A DNA stretch of 64,000 nucleotides from Chrysomallon squamiferum (lineage: Eukaryota > Mollusca > Gastropoda > Neomphalida > Peltospiridae): positions 10,084,595 to 10,148,594 of the forward strand of contig CM022671.1 of assembly GCA_012295275.1 (NCBI GenBank). Reading direction: 5' to 3'. This document shows positions 13,972 through 25,189 of this stretch, piece by piece. Numbering within the stretch: the stretch's first letter is position 1; each line of letters opens with the position of its first letter. The position numbers and the translations under genes were made by a program. The notes beneath the pieces were generated by a model, which was not told where the DNA came from, ran no database searches, and worked only from the letters and a program-made list of their open reading frames with translations.

Positions 13972-15278
13972 GTTATTTGACAATGGGTTTCTTGGATTAG
14001 AAAACAATCACAATTGTTTTTTATTAAAGTGTGAAATTGTCAGAGAATATCCTGAGATTATTAAATATAACAGCAAAGGCGAATGTATCGAGAACATTTA
14101 AGAAATATTGTATTAACCTTGTGGAATATGCATGATACCAACGGTTAATCCAGCTACGAGATCGTTAGGGAAATCATAAAGAATGCTGTATCCTTTCAGA
14201 ATCTTGAGAAACGGGAAAATGTGACTGATGAAGCTTGAACAACAGGAAGACGAGCAATGATATGGTGATAACTTGTCATTCAGTTTTTTCAATGCGTGTT
14301 TGATTATTTTATTTCTGTTTAAAAACTTGCTCGTCTTCGTCTCTTTGGCTCTAAGTTCATATTGTCTTCGTTGAGGTTTCCAGTTGAGAACTTTCTTTTG
14401 GTGTGGCGAGGCAAGGTCTAGGAGCGAAGGAGCCAGATCTGGTACGTCTTCGTTTTCATTCTCATCCCCTGACAGCGAGCCTTTTGGTAGGCACGGATAT
14501 AAGTCTGTGTAAAGCAAAACCAATATATAATGTTGGTTAGAAATTCTTTTAATATACATATAATTAACACGAAATACATGTCAACTTATATACTAACAAA
14601 TATATACATATATACAAAAATACATGCATACATACATACATACATACATACGTACATACATATATATAGATATATAGATAGATAGACAGATAGATAGATT
14701 TACACACACACACACACACACGCACGCATACACACACACACATATATATTTTTTTTTTTTTTTATTGTAGGGAAGGAGTGTTTTTACAGTTTTTGTTTTT
14801 TTTCTAAATTGTAATGTGTTGTCTTTTACTTTAGTTTACACATACATACAACATTCCCCTCCCAAATCATTTGTTAAAATAAGTCTCCAATTACTCTTGC
14901 CGAAGGCTGTTTAACACTGTTTTATACGACCGACGTAACAGCGACTTCAGACTGCAATGAAACTGTCAAATAATTCACTATCATCATTGTACGTCTAGCT
15001 AAACGTGTCATTCATTTTACGGGGTAAAATTAGTGGTATTTGATTATATACCTAAATCAACTGTCGTTGTAATAAAGAGTGCATTTAACACCTATAAAAA
15101 TATACATATCTCTTTAAATTTTCTTTCTAATAACTGATTTATTTGCATTTTTTCTTTATTTTTATTTTTTTCTTCAAATATTTAAACTTGGATCCAGGCC
15201 AACAGAGTAGTCAACACGCACCACCTGCCATTTATTATTTATTATTGAAGTTTTTGTCGTTATTATTATTATTATTAT

Positions 15279-15311
<33 letters not shown>

Positions 15312-15313
15312 GG

Positions 15314-15362
<49 letters not shown>

Positions 15363-16126
15363 AACAACACTGCTATTATTATTTTTGTTATTATCAATTC
15401 GTTTTCTTTAAGTTTAAGAATTAATATCATTACATTATTTAGGTATTTATTTTTATTCAGTCTTATATCAAGCTCTCTCTTTCTTTAAAACGATTATTTT
15501 TAAAAATGTCATATTTTATTCTGAATTTTAGATTTCCTGTATTTATAATTATTATACATTTAAACGATACAAAGTAACTAATTATTTCATAAATTTACCG
15601 CTTCTTCTACTGTGTTGTTATTGAATAAAACAGTCATACTTGGAATTAAATCAGCTAACATTAAAGAAAACAACAGTCTTTTAAATTAATTAAAGAAGGT
15701 CTAAACTAAGCTGAAAGAGACGTGTTTATTGTTATTCTATTTCTAGTCCAAATTTTTAATTTAAAAATACGTTTATACACTTAGCCTAATTATACCCACA
15801 CATTAACATAATTCTTCCCTTTTCAGGTTATTAAAGCGACAATACAATTCTTATACCTGATTAATATATATATAGGTACATGCCATTATGGTTCACAGTC
15901 TTTCTGTCAAGAGACTAACAAGGTTTATTTAAATATAAGTAATCGTAAGCTATAATATTAACAATATGCAACATTCTCTTCTTTGCAATAAACTAGTGAA
16001 TTTTTTCAAGATAGCCTTCTCCGAAAAATACATAAAACACATAATAAAAATAATGTCTTTTGTTCTAATAAATATAATGTCAGCTTTGTAACTCTTTCAT
16101 AAGAAATATTTCTTACCTATCGCCAT
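7227..16126 (-). CDS. SLC26-family anion transporter (SulP/STAS), 18 coding exons
   Basis: Joined exons (minus strand, 5' to 3'): 16126-16117, 14504-14118, 13879-13769, 13517-13309, 13069-12905, 12485-12324, 11918-11836, 11184-11037, 10667-10554, 10355-10278, 10111-10016, 9695-9589, 9378-9309, 9093-8923, 8719-8528, 8226-8172, 7776-7655, 7313-7227. All introns are GT/AG, all phases agree, and 2367 nt give 788 aa. An N-terminal cytosolic region precedes the sulfate-transporter signature (DLVAGLTVG at about 118, then HIPQGMAYALL). The second extracellular loop has two sequons (NVT, NMT). SLSRSAVQE near residue 450 matches the TM10 anion-site segment of prestin/SLC26A6. The STAS domain spans about 558-760 ([14 protein letters not shown]). 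Such proteins exchange chloride, bicarbonate, sulfate or oxalate at the plasma membrane. Closest by motif is the A3/A4/A5/A6 clade; the exact orthologue is unresolved. The C-terminus IDDAG shows no obvious PDZ ligand. The start exon carries only ten coding bases (MAI plus one base). Confidence 0.93.
7784..7870. repeat. AAT/AGT trinucleotide tract in SLC26 intron
   Basis: Interspersed (AAT)n and (AGT)n repeats begin 8 bp upstream of the acceptor side of the 7776-7655 exon, so on the minus strand the repeat occupies the normal polypyrimidine-tract position. Confidence 0.8.
7949..7988. repeat. (AAT)n microsatellite
   Basis: About 40 bp of AAT repeat in the SLC26 intron between the 8226-8172 and 7776-7655 exons. 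Confidence 0.85.
9420..9440. repeat. (CA)n microsatellite in SLC26 intron
   Basis: A short AC dinucleotide run about 40 bp from the exon at 9378-9309, in the intron of the STAS-coding region. Confidence 0.8.
10179..10259. repeat. (CT)n/(GA)n microsatellite inside a 166-bp SLC26 intron
   Basis: About 80 bp of pure CT (GA on the sense strand of the gene) fills roughly half of the intron between exons 10355-10278 and 10111-10016. It begins about 17 nt downstream of the 5' splice site. Confidence 0.95.
11730..11827. repeat. 29-bp tandem repeat next to an SLC26 donor site
   Basis: A 29-bp AT-rich unit (tttcatatatg then tttaatttta then tattcaaa) is repeated about 3.4 times with only one or two changes between copies. 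It ends about 9 bp from the exon at 11918-11836, so it abuts the 5' splice site on the minus strand. The high identity implies recent expansion. Confidence 0.9.
13927..13967. repeat. (GT)n microsatellite in SLC26 intron
   Basis: About 41 bp of GT repeat between exons 14504-14118 and 13879-13769. Confidence 0.9.
14590..14765. repeat. Compound TACA/GATA/CA microsatellite
   Basis: Runs of tatacata, tacatacata, gatagata and cacaca follow one another in SLC26 intron 1, ending in a T-homopolymer near 14751-14763. Confidence 0.85.
15260..15372. repeat. (ATT)n to (ACT)n compound trinucleotide array
   Basis: About 20 bp of ATT passes into about 85 bp of ACT with one interruption (cggct) and ends in CAA units. 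It lies in the 1.6-kb first intron of the SLC26 gene. Its translation gives a spurious leucine-rich ORF. Confidence 0.9.
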
Positions 16127-16667
16127 GATTATTTTAATGCCTGTGTAACCTTATGAACAGCACACTAAAGACACGGCTCTAGGAACAAGGTAATTAACAT
16201 ATATATTCTTTGTGTAAGTACAATATGATGTCATACCACGAAGAACAATGATGGCCATGTCGGTCTATGATGGATGATAAAACGACTGCTGATTTCCCAA
16301 GATCTGTCAATGTCGCGTCACATTTGACAGGTGAGCCATAAACAGTCTCTGCACTAAGTACAGTATTTTTCTTTAATGCACTTAAAATAACGAAAAATGA
16401 ACAAGAAAAAGAAAAAGAAAAAAAAAAAAAAGTAAAATAGAAATAAATAAAATAATAAAGGCTAGTAAACTTCTACTCGGAAATCGTTCTAGAAACTTTA
16501 TCACTTTTATCCATTTTTTAACATAATCTACTTTAGATTTAAATATATAAAATTAGAATACAAGCCCTGTTTCAGTTATTCTAGTGGGTTTTTTTTTTAA
16601 ATATGTTTGTATGCAAGAAAACAAATAAAATAATAATAAATATATAATATATAATATAAGTATGTAT

Positions 16668-16669
<2 letters not shown>

Positions 16670-16746
<77 letters not shown>
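16670..16746. repeat. (GA)n microsatellite upstream of SLC26
   Basis: About 77 bp of perfect GA, roughly 550 bp upstream of the SLC26 start codon. It gives spurious Arg-Glu and Leu-Ser reading frames on the two strands. Confidence 0.95.
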
Positions 16747-16748
<2 letters not shown>

Positions 16749-16900
16749 GTTATAAGGTTCCCGAACACAAATACACTCTATACAAGTTCACTGCATCCTT
16801 CGTCAGAGTCTATGGATCAAGTAATTATTAACGCTTCTTTTGGTCTGACATGAATATGTATTAGTGTATGTCTACGCTTATTTCTTTAAGCATGGATATA

Positions 16901-17602
16901 CAGTTGTACCTGATTTAGAGGCCCCCGAGCGGCCACCTACGATGTACGGACACTTCTGAGTCTCGGCTGTTTTTCTTTACATGTGTCCCTCACATCAGCG
17001 GGCACCTATTGAACGCGGACAGGGACAGCATTTTTTAAATTATTATTTCACTGCTAAAGCAGATAGTCAAACCGATTTGGATTTTGTTCTCCAAAATAAA
17101 TAATTTTAATGTTCTATGCAGGATATAATGCTTTTGTCGAATCACAAGTACTCGCAAACTTCAACCGATAAACGATTGGTCGCCAAAGCGTGCGAGGTCA
17201 ATCAATTTGTACATGATTTTGTTAATTCAGTCATTCAACATCATTCCATTATTTATATTTTATAAATACTGCGTCTTAACGGACTTTTGTGATGTGGCAG
17301 CCAGACAGCTATATTTGGGATTCAAACGTAATATATGCTTATTATGTGTTTTATATATTTTATTACATCTATCAGTGAACTCGATATGTTTGCAAATGTG
17401 TTTTAAGGGAAAGACGTGACGCTTGCTATGGCAATGACCGGCCACGACAGTTTAAGTTAGTTGTGGGTAGTGTGTGGTGCATGTGAATAAATTAGTTTTA
17501 AAAAAAATGATTAAAAAAAAAAAGGGTGTAATTTTTGTCCCTGCAATGTAGGGACACTTTTAGCTCGGCCCCATTGGTTTTCCTACAATACAGGTAGCAT
17601 TG
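16901..17602. mobile_element. pogo/Tigger-like non-autonomous DNA transposon
   Basis: About 702 bp bounded by imperfect terminal inverted repeats: left CAGTTGTACCTGATTTAGAG, right (reverse complement) CAATGCTACCTGTATTGTAG. It is flanked by TA dinucleotides (16899-16900 and 17603-17604), the expected Tc1/mariner/pogo target duplication. Internal GC-rich stretches such as gcggccacc and gtagggacactttt resemble subterminal motifs of Tigger-type elements. No transposase frame is left. Inference: a MITE-like internal-deletion derivative. Confidence 0.7.
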
Positions 17603-18654
17603 TATATCTCTTTCTTTATTTTCTACGATCTTTTATTATTATTATTATTATTTTATTTATTATTATTATTTTTTTTTTGTTGGTTGATATGTGAATAGAA
17701 TTTATTAAACACTTTATGTTTGTGAATGCTCCTATGTATGTATGTACAACACAGTGCAGTCAACAGCTGCAATAAAAACTACTAAATCATGTTCATATTT
17801 TTACAACTACAACAATCCACTACGTCTTGAACTGTTAAAACAGATAAATAAACAAAGAAACAAGTAAAAAACAGACAAAAAAAACATATAAAAAAACCCC
17901 GAAATCAAACATAAACACCCAAAACCCAACAACAACAACAAATAAAAAAACCCCACAAATAACACAACAAAAAACTAACAAAAAACAAACAAAAAATAAC
18001 AACACCACCAAAACAAATCATTATGAATGTTCAGTTTTAAAAATCATGAACACGTTAATTTATTTCTAATGCCATTTATTATTATTATTATTTTTTTTTC
18101 CATGTTTAGTTGCAGATTCTCAAAATAATGATGCTCGAGGTAATTAAATACTTTAAGAAAAAATATCTGGACATAAATGTATAATCAATCAAGAATTAAT
18201 TCCTTTAAAAAACTAAATTAATTACTGAATAAACAGATTAATTAAATTATTTTACTTATATATTACTGTATTTATTTATTTCATTTTGTTTATAGTTCAA
18301 TGGTTTAGATATATGATTCTATTTATTAATTTATCTGTAATCAGCTTTCATCAAAAGAACATTATAAATTAATACATTTAACTATTTCTGAAACAAACCA
18401 AAAAATATTAAGTAAATAAGTACACATTTACAAGAGTTAACTGTCCAGATTACCACAGTATCAAAATGTAGCATTTGCGATTCACAACACTCAAATGTTA
18501 CACAGATATGTTTAGTTTACTTTTGTGTGAGAATACGTGAAGACTGATTTCAGAAGAAAATTACAGAAGACTCTTGAACTCTCAAACAAATTTTTATTGG
18601 TTTATATTTTGGTAATTAATTTTATTACCTAATTATTTTATTTGTTGTTGTTGT

Positions 18655-18747
18655 TGTTGTTCTTTCTTTCTTTCGATTTCATCACTAATCATCACTAATC
18701 TAGTGGCCAGCATAAAACGAATGTCAGTATGGATTTTCTGATGGTAA

Positions 18748-18785
<38 letters not shown>

Positions 18786-18840
18786 TTTCGCTTTCTTTTT
18801 AATCATCACTAGTTTTGAGGCTAGTATTTGCTCGTTAATA
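18655..18840. repeat. Diverged duplication around a TTA microsatellite
   Basis: The stretch tttcatcactaatcatcac...ctagtggccag at 18676-18707 has a diverged counterpart, ttaatcatcactag...gaggctag, at about 18798-18825. A (TTA)n run at 18748-18783 separates them. It may be an old segmental tandem duplication; similarity is modest. Confidence 0.35.
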
Positions 18841-18902
18841 TTAGAAGAAGACAGGTAAATAGAAAAATCACATTAATTTCTTTTACTTTTTAAAACCATA
18901 TA

Positions 18903-19608
18903 CAGTATACCCTCACCTATTCGCGGTTCCCCATTCGCGGCCCCGCATATTCGCGGGTTAGGCTGTTAACCATATCGCATCGTATGCTGGTATACCAGGC
19001 TAGCGTAATAACGTCATAAAAACAAATGTTCGGTAAACCGCACAAACAATATCAAATTTTTTCAATTATTATTGCAATACAGTACGTATTTTTTTTATAA
19101 ATGCATACACTGTATATACAGTGCATATTTTTTGTGACCGTGTATTAATAATGTTTTTAATTGCATATTATTACCTGAACTGTGCGTACTGTATTTATCT
19201 GTCTGTTTTGCCTTTAAATTTGTTCCACTTTCTGTCAATTCTAATACATATGTTGTACGCATAGAAAATGACTTTACGGTGCAGTAATACTGTATGGGTA
19301 ACTATGCTATGCGGTGTTACTGTCCTCATGTACTTACGTTTCTTTCTGATTAAAATATTGTTTCAGTACAAAATTAAAATGTGTTTACATTATCATTACT
19401 ACATTAGTGAAATACATAACTGCATGCAATATTACTACATTATTACTGTATTAATGAGTAAGAGTGTCTTTAGAAAGTGTTTGGGAAGCATTTAGTACCG
19501 TATATAATCTCATAATAGACGTTTTAAAACTGCATCCAATATTCGCGGTTTTTCGCTATTCGCGGGGGGGTAAAGAACGTAACCCCCGCGAATAGCGAGG
19601 GAATACTG
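18903..19608. mobile_element. pogo/Tigger-like element with 'TATTCGCGG' termini
   Basis: About 706 bp. The left end CAGTATACCCTCACCTATTC continues gcggttcccc. The right end, reverse complemented, is CAGTATTCCCTCGCTATTCG continuing cggggg. TA flanks (18901-18902, 19609-19610) fit TA target-site duplication. This terminal sequence is typical of Tigger/pogo families in many animals. No transposase domain is visible inside, so it is non-autonomous. Confidence 0.85.
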
Positions 19609-19629
19609 TATATTACGGATTATTCATAA

Positions 19630-21330
19630 TACCTAATAATCCCATTTAATGCCAAGAAAATACAACTAGTTGGGTGGTTAGTGGTATATGGTGGTAGGGG
19701 AGGTAATGGCCAAAGGGAATTAACCCTAGTGAATTGGAGTATGTCAGAAAGGTTATTGCGACCCAGGGGACAAGCCGTGATGGGGGTGGGGTTAGCACAC
19801 GTTGGGTAATGCACATTTGCCAAATATAAATTTAGACACGCATTTGGAAAATGTGGAGGGAAACATCCGTTTCTGCAGTGCAGATCATAGGGACAGATCT
19901 GATTTAAATACGATGAGATATTCCCCGATAAACACCAGTATTCTGGCCTAAAAACTACCCCCCCCCCCCAGCAAACTAGCAGCACAGGAATTAATTAAAG
20001 GTTTTACTGAGGGTTTTAAATTACAATGTCAGTGACCTAGAGTAGGTTCATATGCAAACAATTTAAAAAGTGTAACACTAGTTACACAGGGTCCAGAGAT
20101 ACTTAGAACAAAAATTAGGCAAAGAGATACTGTTAGCCTTTTTACAGATCGCCCATTTGAACCGTGTGAATATCTCCCCACTAGGATTGGTACCAAAAAA
20201 TGATGGAGATTTCAGAGCTATTCACCATTTTTCCTATCCAGACCTAGATTCAGTAAATGATCATATTGATCAAAGTGTTTGTTCTGTACATTATGCCAGT
20301 ATGGATGATGCAGTGCAAAAAATTAAGATATTATAGTATTTCCTGGGGATGTAAATTTGTTAGGATTTAAAATTGATGATCTGTGTTACTATGACAAGTG
20401 TTTACCCATAGGGGCATCATAAATTTGAAATGTTTTCCTCTTTTGTTCAGTGTGAAGTTGAGAGGCAGTGTTTGCATGCAACTATCTGTATGATTTTCTT
20501 TTTGGGGGCAGGGCAGGGTCAAATGAATATCACAAGTTAATGGGAAGTTTTCAGACAGTATGTTGCCAGTTACGGGTTCCCATTGCAGAAGAGAAAATGG
20601 TGGGACCCAGCATGGTTCGAATTTTTCTCGGTATACATATAGATACATATGATATGTTATTGCACCTACCTTTCAAGAAAAGAAATACTACTTTTAAAAC
20701 ATTGCAAACACTAATTTGGTCCCTGTATTTTGCCTGCCAAGTAGTTACACCTGGCTGGCTTTTATTAGACATGATGAATGCAATGAGGAGTTACTAAGCC
20801 ACATCACAATATCTGGGTTACACAAAGTATGAAGGCAGATTTCAATGTGTGGTTAGATTTTCTAGACCACTACAGTGGGATTACAATCATACCTGACATG
20901 TTCTGAACCAGCAATAACTCCTTGGAATTTTATACTGACAGTGTTGATGGGTGGAAAGGGGATTTTTGGAATCTTTTTCTAGGGGGACTGGGCATATGCA
21001 TCATGGCCAGAGCCTGGTGCAGTACTGGGTTGAGAAACATCACCTTTCTCAAACTGTTTCCTGTCTTAGTTGCTTTAACTGTTTGGGGGAAAAGGCTCAA
21101 TAACAAAAAGATAGTCGTACATTGCCAACGAGACAGTAGTGATTGTAGTCAATAAGAAAACATCAAAGTGTCCTATGGTAATGTCATTATTGAAAAACTT
21201 GTTTTAATAACTTTAAAACTGAATATTCTGATAAAGGCCGAATGCATACCATACAGACAGAATTTAATAGCAGTTCATAAATGTAAAAAGTCAATGTCAT
21301 AAATCATATAGCTTTAGTAAAGGAGCAGCA
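19630..21330 (+). mobile_element. DIRS-type retroelement remnant (gag zinc finger, RT, RNase H), broken
   Basis: Plus-strand fragments in shifting frames follow the DIRS order. A CCHC-like block lies near 19805-19880 (FRHAFGKCGGKHPFLQC). Next comes a gag/pol junction with LIKGF near 19994, then an RT N-terminal block near 20175-20325 (RAIHHFSYPDLDSVNDHI, then VHYASMDDAV). The YDKCLPIG-like palm block is at about 20390-20415. The thumb/connection is at 20538-20797 (VPIAEEKMVGPS). RNase H begins at about 20930 (EFYTDS) and runs to HIPYRQN-like residues near 21245-21265. Many stops and frameshifts separate the blocks, and the YxDD-type catalytic motif is lost. No tyrosine-recombinase domain or terminal repeats were found. 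Family assignment rests on block order and wording typical of DIRS RT/RNase H. Confidence 0.75.
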
Positions 21331-22779
21331 ACAGAAGCTGCAGCTAGGGTGTACCAAAGGATACAACTAAACAGTGGGGCAGGTGGCAGGCAATAGGGGG
21401 CCTGCAGTAGATGTTTTCAGCTGCCCCAAGAAATCGGTTTGTCAGGTTTTTTGCATGTTTTTATCTGCAAAAATCTCTCTATAAATGTCTGAAATATGAA
21501 CAGGAAATAACTAGTTAATCAGATACCAGATTTGTCTTGCTGAAGAAAGAGTAAGACCAACTCAGCATGGTAATGCAAGCTTATCGAGTTATGACACACC
21601 CACCCACCCACATGATACAAAAAAAGCAAAATGAGGAGGGCAGCTATGAGAAATCTACACCTTGAAGAAATGAATAGATGCTGAAAAAAAAGTATTCAGC
21701 ACATTTAGCTTACTGACTTTTGGAAGAAAAAAGAAAATAAAAGTGAAAATATTTCAAGATTATAGAGAAGTTCCAACTGATACTAATTTATATATATATA
21801 TATATGTATTTTATTTTACTTTTTTCTTTTGAAAAGATTCAGGCTTTATTTAGAAAGTCCAAAGGTAAAAACAGATGTCTCAGAAAGGAAAGTGTCAGAA
21901 AGTCTTAAAATCAGTTGTGAAAAAAAAAAAACCCAGCCCACCTCGCACAGGATCCCTAAGAAAACAGAGAAATTGCTCCTCACTTTGGAAAACAATCACA
22001 GACACAAGTAAATTTGAAATAAATCCTGTGTAATATTTACCCAGACTTCAGCTGAATCATCATGTTTCTTTCTCTCCAGTGTTAATTCTTTGTACAACTG
22101 GATAAGATATTCAGTGTTTATGTTCACAAATGACCAAAATCAATCGCAGTTTCTCCATAGATTTTGAAAGAAAAATAAAGGCAAATTTTTTCTGGATACA
22201 AAATTTTAATTTTTTTGTTTTTTGTTTCAAAGCTTTGAAGATATCTTGGAGTCATTTTAATCTGTTTTTATTGCTGTTTTGGACAATATATAATTTTATA
22301 GGAAAATTCTGTCACTTACGATTATTTGTTATTTGCCTCTCTTGCAACATTATAGTACACACAGAATTATGGAATGGTGTCTATTTTTGTTTGTGAACAA
22401 ATAAATGTTTTGTAATTAACATTTTAAGGCATTAATGGGTCAACAATGTTAATTTATTACTTTTCAGTCATATATTAGTTTGAATTTAGCACCCGAAATC
22501 TAAATCTCATTCAGAGAAAAAATGATACAGTTTTCGTACATCTATGCTAAACCTCTACTAATAACAACAATAATAACAATAATAATGATAATAATAACAG
22601 TAATACCTGTAATGATCAAATTAAATACTGAATTTCTTTTTTTTTATAGCTTGTTAAATGAAATAATGACTTTCATTTGGTTTGTTTTCAATCATTTAAG
22701 TACACAACACTGAGTATTGTAAATATTTTCTTTATAGAATTGACTTGACAATGGACTATTCAAGATTCCACATCGCTAA
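21331..22779. other. Intergenic DNA between retroelement remnants
   Basis: No gene is recognised. It could include the decayed 3' half of the DIRS-like copy, but no recombinase motif could be read. A lysine-rich 60-codon open frame at 21829-22011 has no recognised similarity. An AT-dinucleotide stretch lies at 21789-21806. Confidence 0.5.
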
Positions 22780-23280
22780 ATTACATCTGCAGTGACAGAA
22801 TATGTAGGACAACACTTGAAACAATTATTGATTTATGGGATAATTAGGTCTTTCAAACAGTGGGTTTCACCAGTTGTTACAGACAGGAAATCCAATGGAA
22901 ATCTGCAGATGTGTCTGGATTATAGGATGATCAAGGAAAGAACTATCAAGGATGGATATCCTCTGCCAAGAACTGAAGAAATTTTTGACTGATTGGCAGT
23001 ATCAGATATATTTTGTCATTGATATGAAAAGCACAAACCACATACTGCCTTCATTACTGCACAACTGGGCTTTTGAGTATAACACAATAGTATTTGTGTT
23101 AACCAACAGTCTTCCCAACAGTGGATGGAAAACTGCCTAGCTGGTTTTTGCATGATTTTCATTGAAACTTTGATTGATCTTTTTAGACACATGACTTGAA
23201 ACAAGTCTTTCAAATACTTCATGAGAATGGTTTGAAATGTGAACTCTTTCAGTCTGAAGTTAAATACCACTGAAAGCTGC
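22780..23280 (+). mobile_element. Ty3/gypsy-type reverse-transcriptase fragment, broken
   Basis: In the plus strand, a frame at 22792-22992 reads like the RT fingers region of Ty3/gypsy elements: a GII-like turn, SPVVTDRKSNG, then CLDYRMI and DGYPLPRTEEIFD. Further blocks lie in shifted or stop-containing frames. TAFIT-like residues are near 23048, a fragment similar to the mid-palm LTNAP region near 23098-23130, and a FLHENGL-like thumb near 23215-23240. The catalytic YxDD is not preserved. No LTR, integrase or protease was found next to it, so this is an isolated fragment. Confidence 0.75.
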
Positions 23281-25189
23281 AGAATTTTCTTGGTAATAAT
23301 AAAAAATAAAAATAAAACAAATATCAAAAGAAAATATATCTTGCAAAATTTGTCAGTTAAAATTATAATCTGAGCCTAAGCAAACACAATAATGCATCTG
23401 TTCTAAGACATCTTCAAGTTGTTTTCTATTATTTCTGTTTTTGTGTTCTATTATAAGAAAATGTTCAGGATTATGCTATTGTTTTGTTTCCAAAGCTATC
23501 AGTATTTGCAAATTACATAAAAATAAACAGTTGAAATATTTTAATACTTGAATTTCTGAATAAAATTAAATGAATTCAAATAATCAAAGCTTTATAAATA
23601 GAATATTTTTGGAGAGTTTCTAATTTTACACATACTATTTATGACATTTATTATACAAGTTAAAAAAAAAATATTAGAAAAAAAAATTAATTCTAAAAAC
23701 ACAATTAAACTTAAAATAAATTTTATTTTCAACTTATAAAATAGCGCAATTTCTAGAGGAAAGATATAATCACAGATCAGCATTTATTTAAATAAATATA
23801 TACTAATCATAGAAAAAAAAGCTTACCTGAAAAAGAAAAAAAAATGCATTTGTCATAGTGAATCTGTTTTCCTTGTATCTCGGACATACAAACCGTTTAT
23901 CTTCTTTTTTTTGGTTCAAAATGCTATTCATCTCAGATTCAGATCAGAATTTTGTTCATAACTGTACACATTTAAAACAATTGACCCTCAAAACATCAAC
24001 ATTAGACACCCACATTTGTAAATCAGTTTGTTAGTCTACATTTTAATTTTATTTTTAATATCAGAAAAGCAAAGTAGATGAAGTAAAACACAATGCAGAT
24101 TTAGGTAAACCATTAGACATTGAAATAATAAAAGCTTTAAAATATAGCATTAGTAGAAGCTGCATGTCTATTGTAGAATAATACTCACACAGTTTAAAAT
24201 GTCAGTGATTTAGATTACACATCAGAAATGTCACTATTTACTATTATAATGTGTTATGAAATAATATAAAGCTCAACACATAATGTGCATCATGTCCATC
24301 AATTACTGTCACAAAGGTCATGTTAGAACTGACACAAAGATTGTAATATACTGCAGTAAACATAACATTAATACTGGTTAAGTTTTTCTGTTGAGAATGA
24401 AAGCAGATAACTTTTATAAGGTTTAATTATTTAGACAGTGTCAAATACAAAGACTGTAATAAGTGTTACAAAGTTATTACTAAATATAACATGGTAAATA
24501 TATTATCAAATGATGCAAGACATAAACTATAGTAATGGGTTAATATTCTATGCAACATGAATGCACATAAGAGATTTAGTTATAACTAGAATATAAGCAG
24601 CTCAGTATGCTCTGGTTGTTTAGTACTTTGTTTTGTTATGATCGCAATTAATGTCAATGAAAAACCTGAATATTTCCATCTTTTCGTAAAGTTGTCAATA
24701 AAAAACCAATTTTCTGTCCAAATTGAAGAACATTTCTTCAGAAAGTAAATCTCTGGAATAAAAAAGTAACAGCATGAAACTTCAAAATGAAAATTTTATA
24801 TCACAGTGCAAAATTTATAAAATAAACAACAGCAACAACAAAAAGAGAAAATTACGTCAAAAACATGATAAATTAAAAAGTATGCTTCACTTCTTAAAAT
24901 GTAAGAATAAATAGTGCTTCACATTATAAAATACAAGAATAGTACTTGGTCTCCAATTAAAATAACACAATTTGACAAGAACACTTAAAAGTGATCATTT
25001 AAGATTGCATAAAGCATTACTCTAATTTAAAATGATAATTCACATCTTTAACTTCTGCAGTTAAGAAATTTACTACAGCTTAAAAATAAAATAAAATAAT
25101 GTGTAACAAAAAAGAAAGAAAGAAAGTCAAATAAAAGTGAATGAATATGTAGCAAATAATTAGTATTCAGGCCATTTTGCATAATAATT
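23281..25189. other. AT-rich DNA downstream of the LRR gene
   Basis: No coding feature is recognised. It probably includes the 3' UTR of the minus-strand LRR gene. An alternative last-exon acceptor for that gene lies at 23828-23827 and would add one residue then stop. Confidence 0.5.

Noticed and set aside
15143-15424. Leucine-rich 93-codon frame
   Set aside because: Translation of the ATT/ACT microsatellite in SLC26 intron 1. The same applies to frames over repeats at 7369-7578, 10131-10316, 16553-16853, 60551-60864 and 63140-63412.
19620-19985. 121-codon minus-strand open frame rich in Cys and Pro
   Set aside because: It is antisense to the DIRS zinc-knuckle region; the plus strand gives the recognisable GKCGGKHP block.
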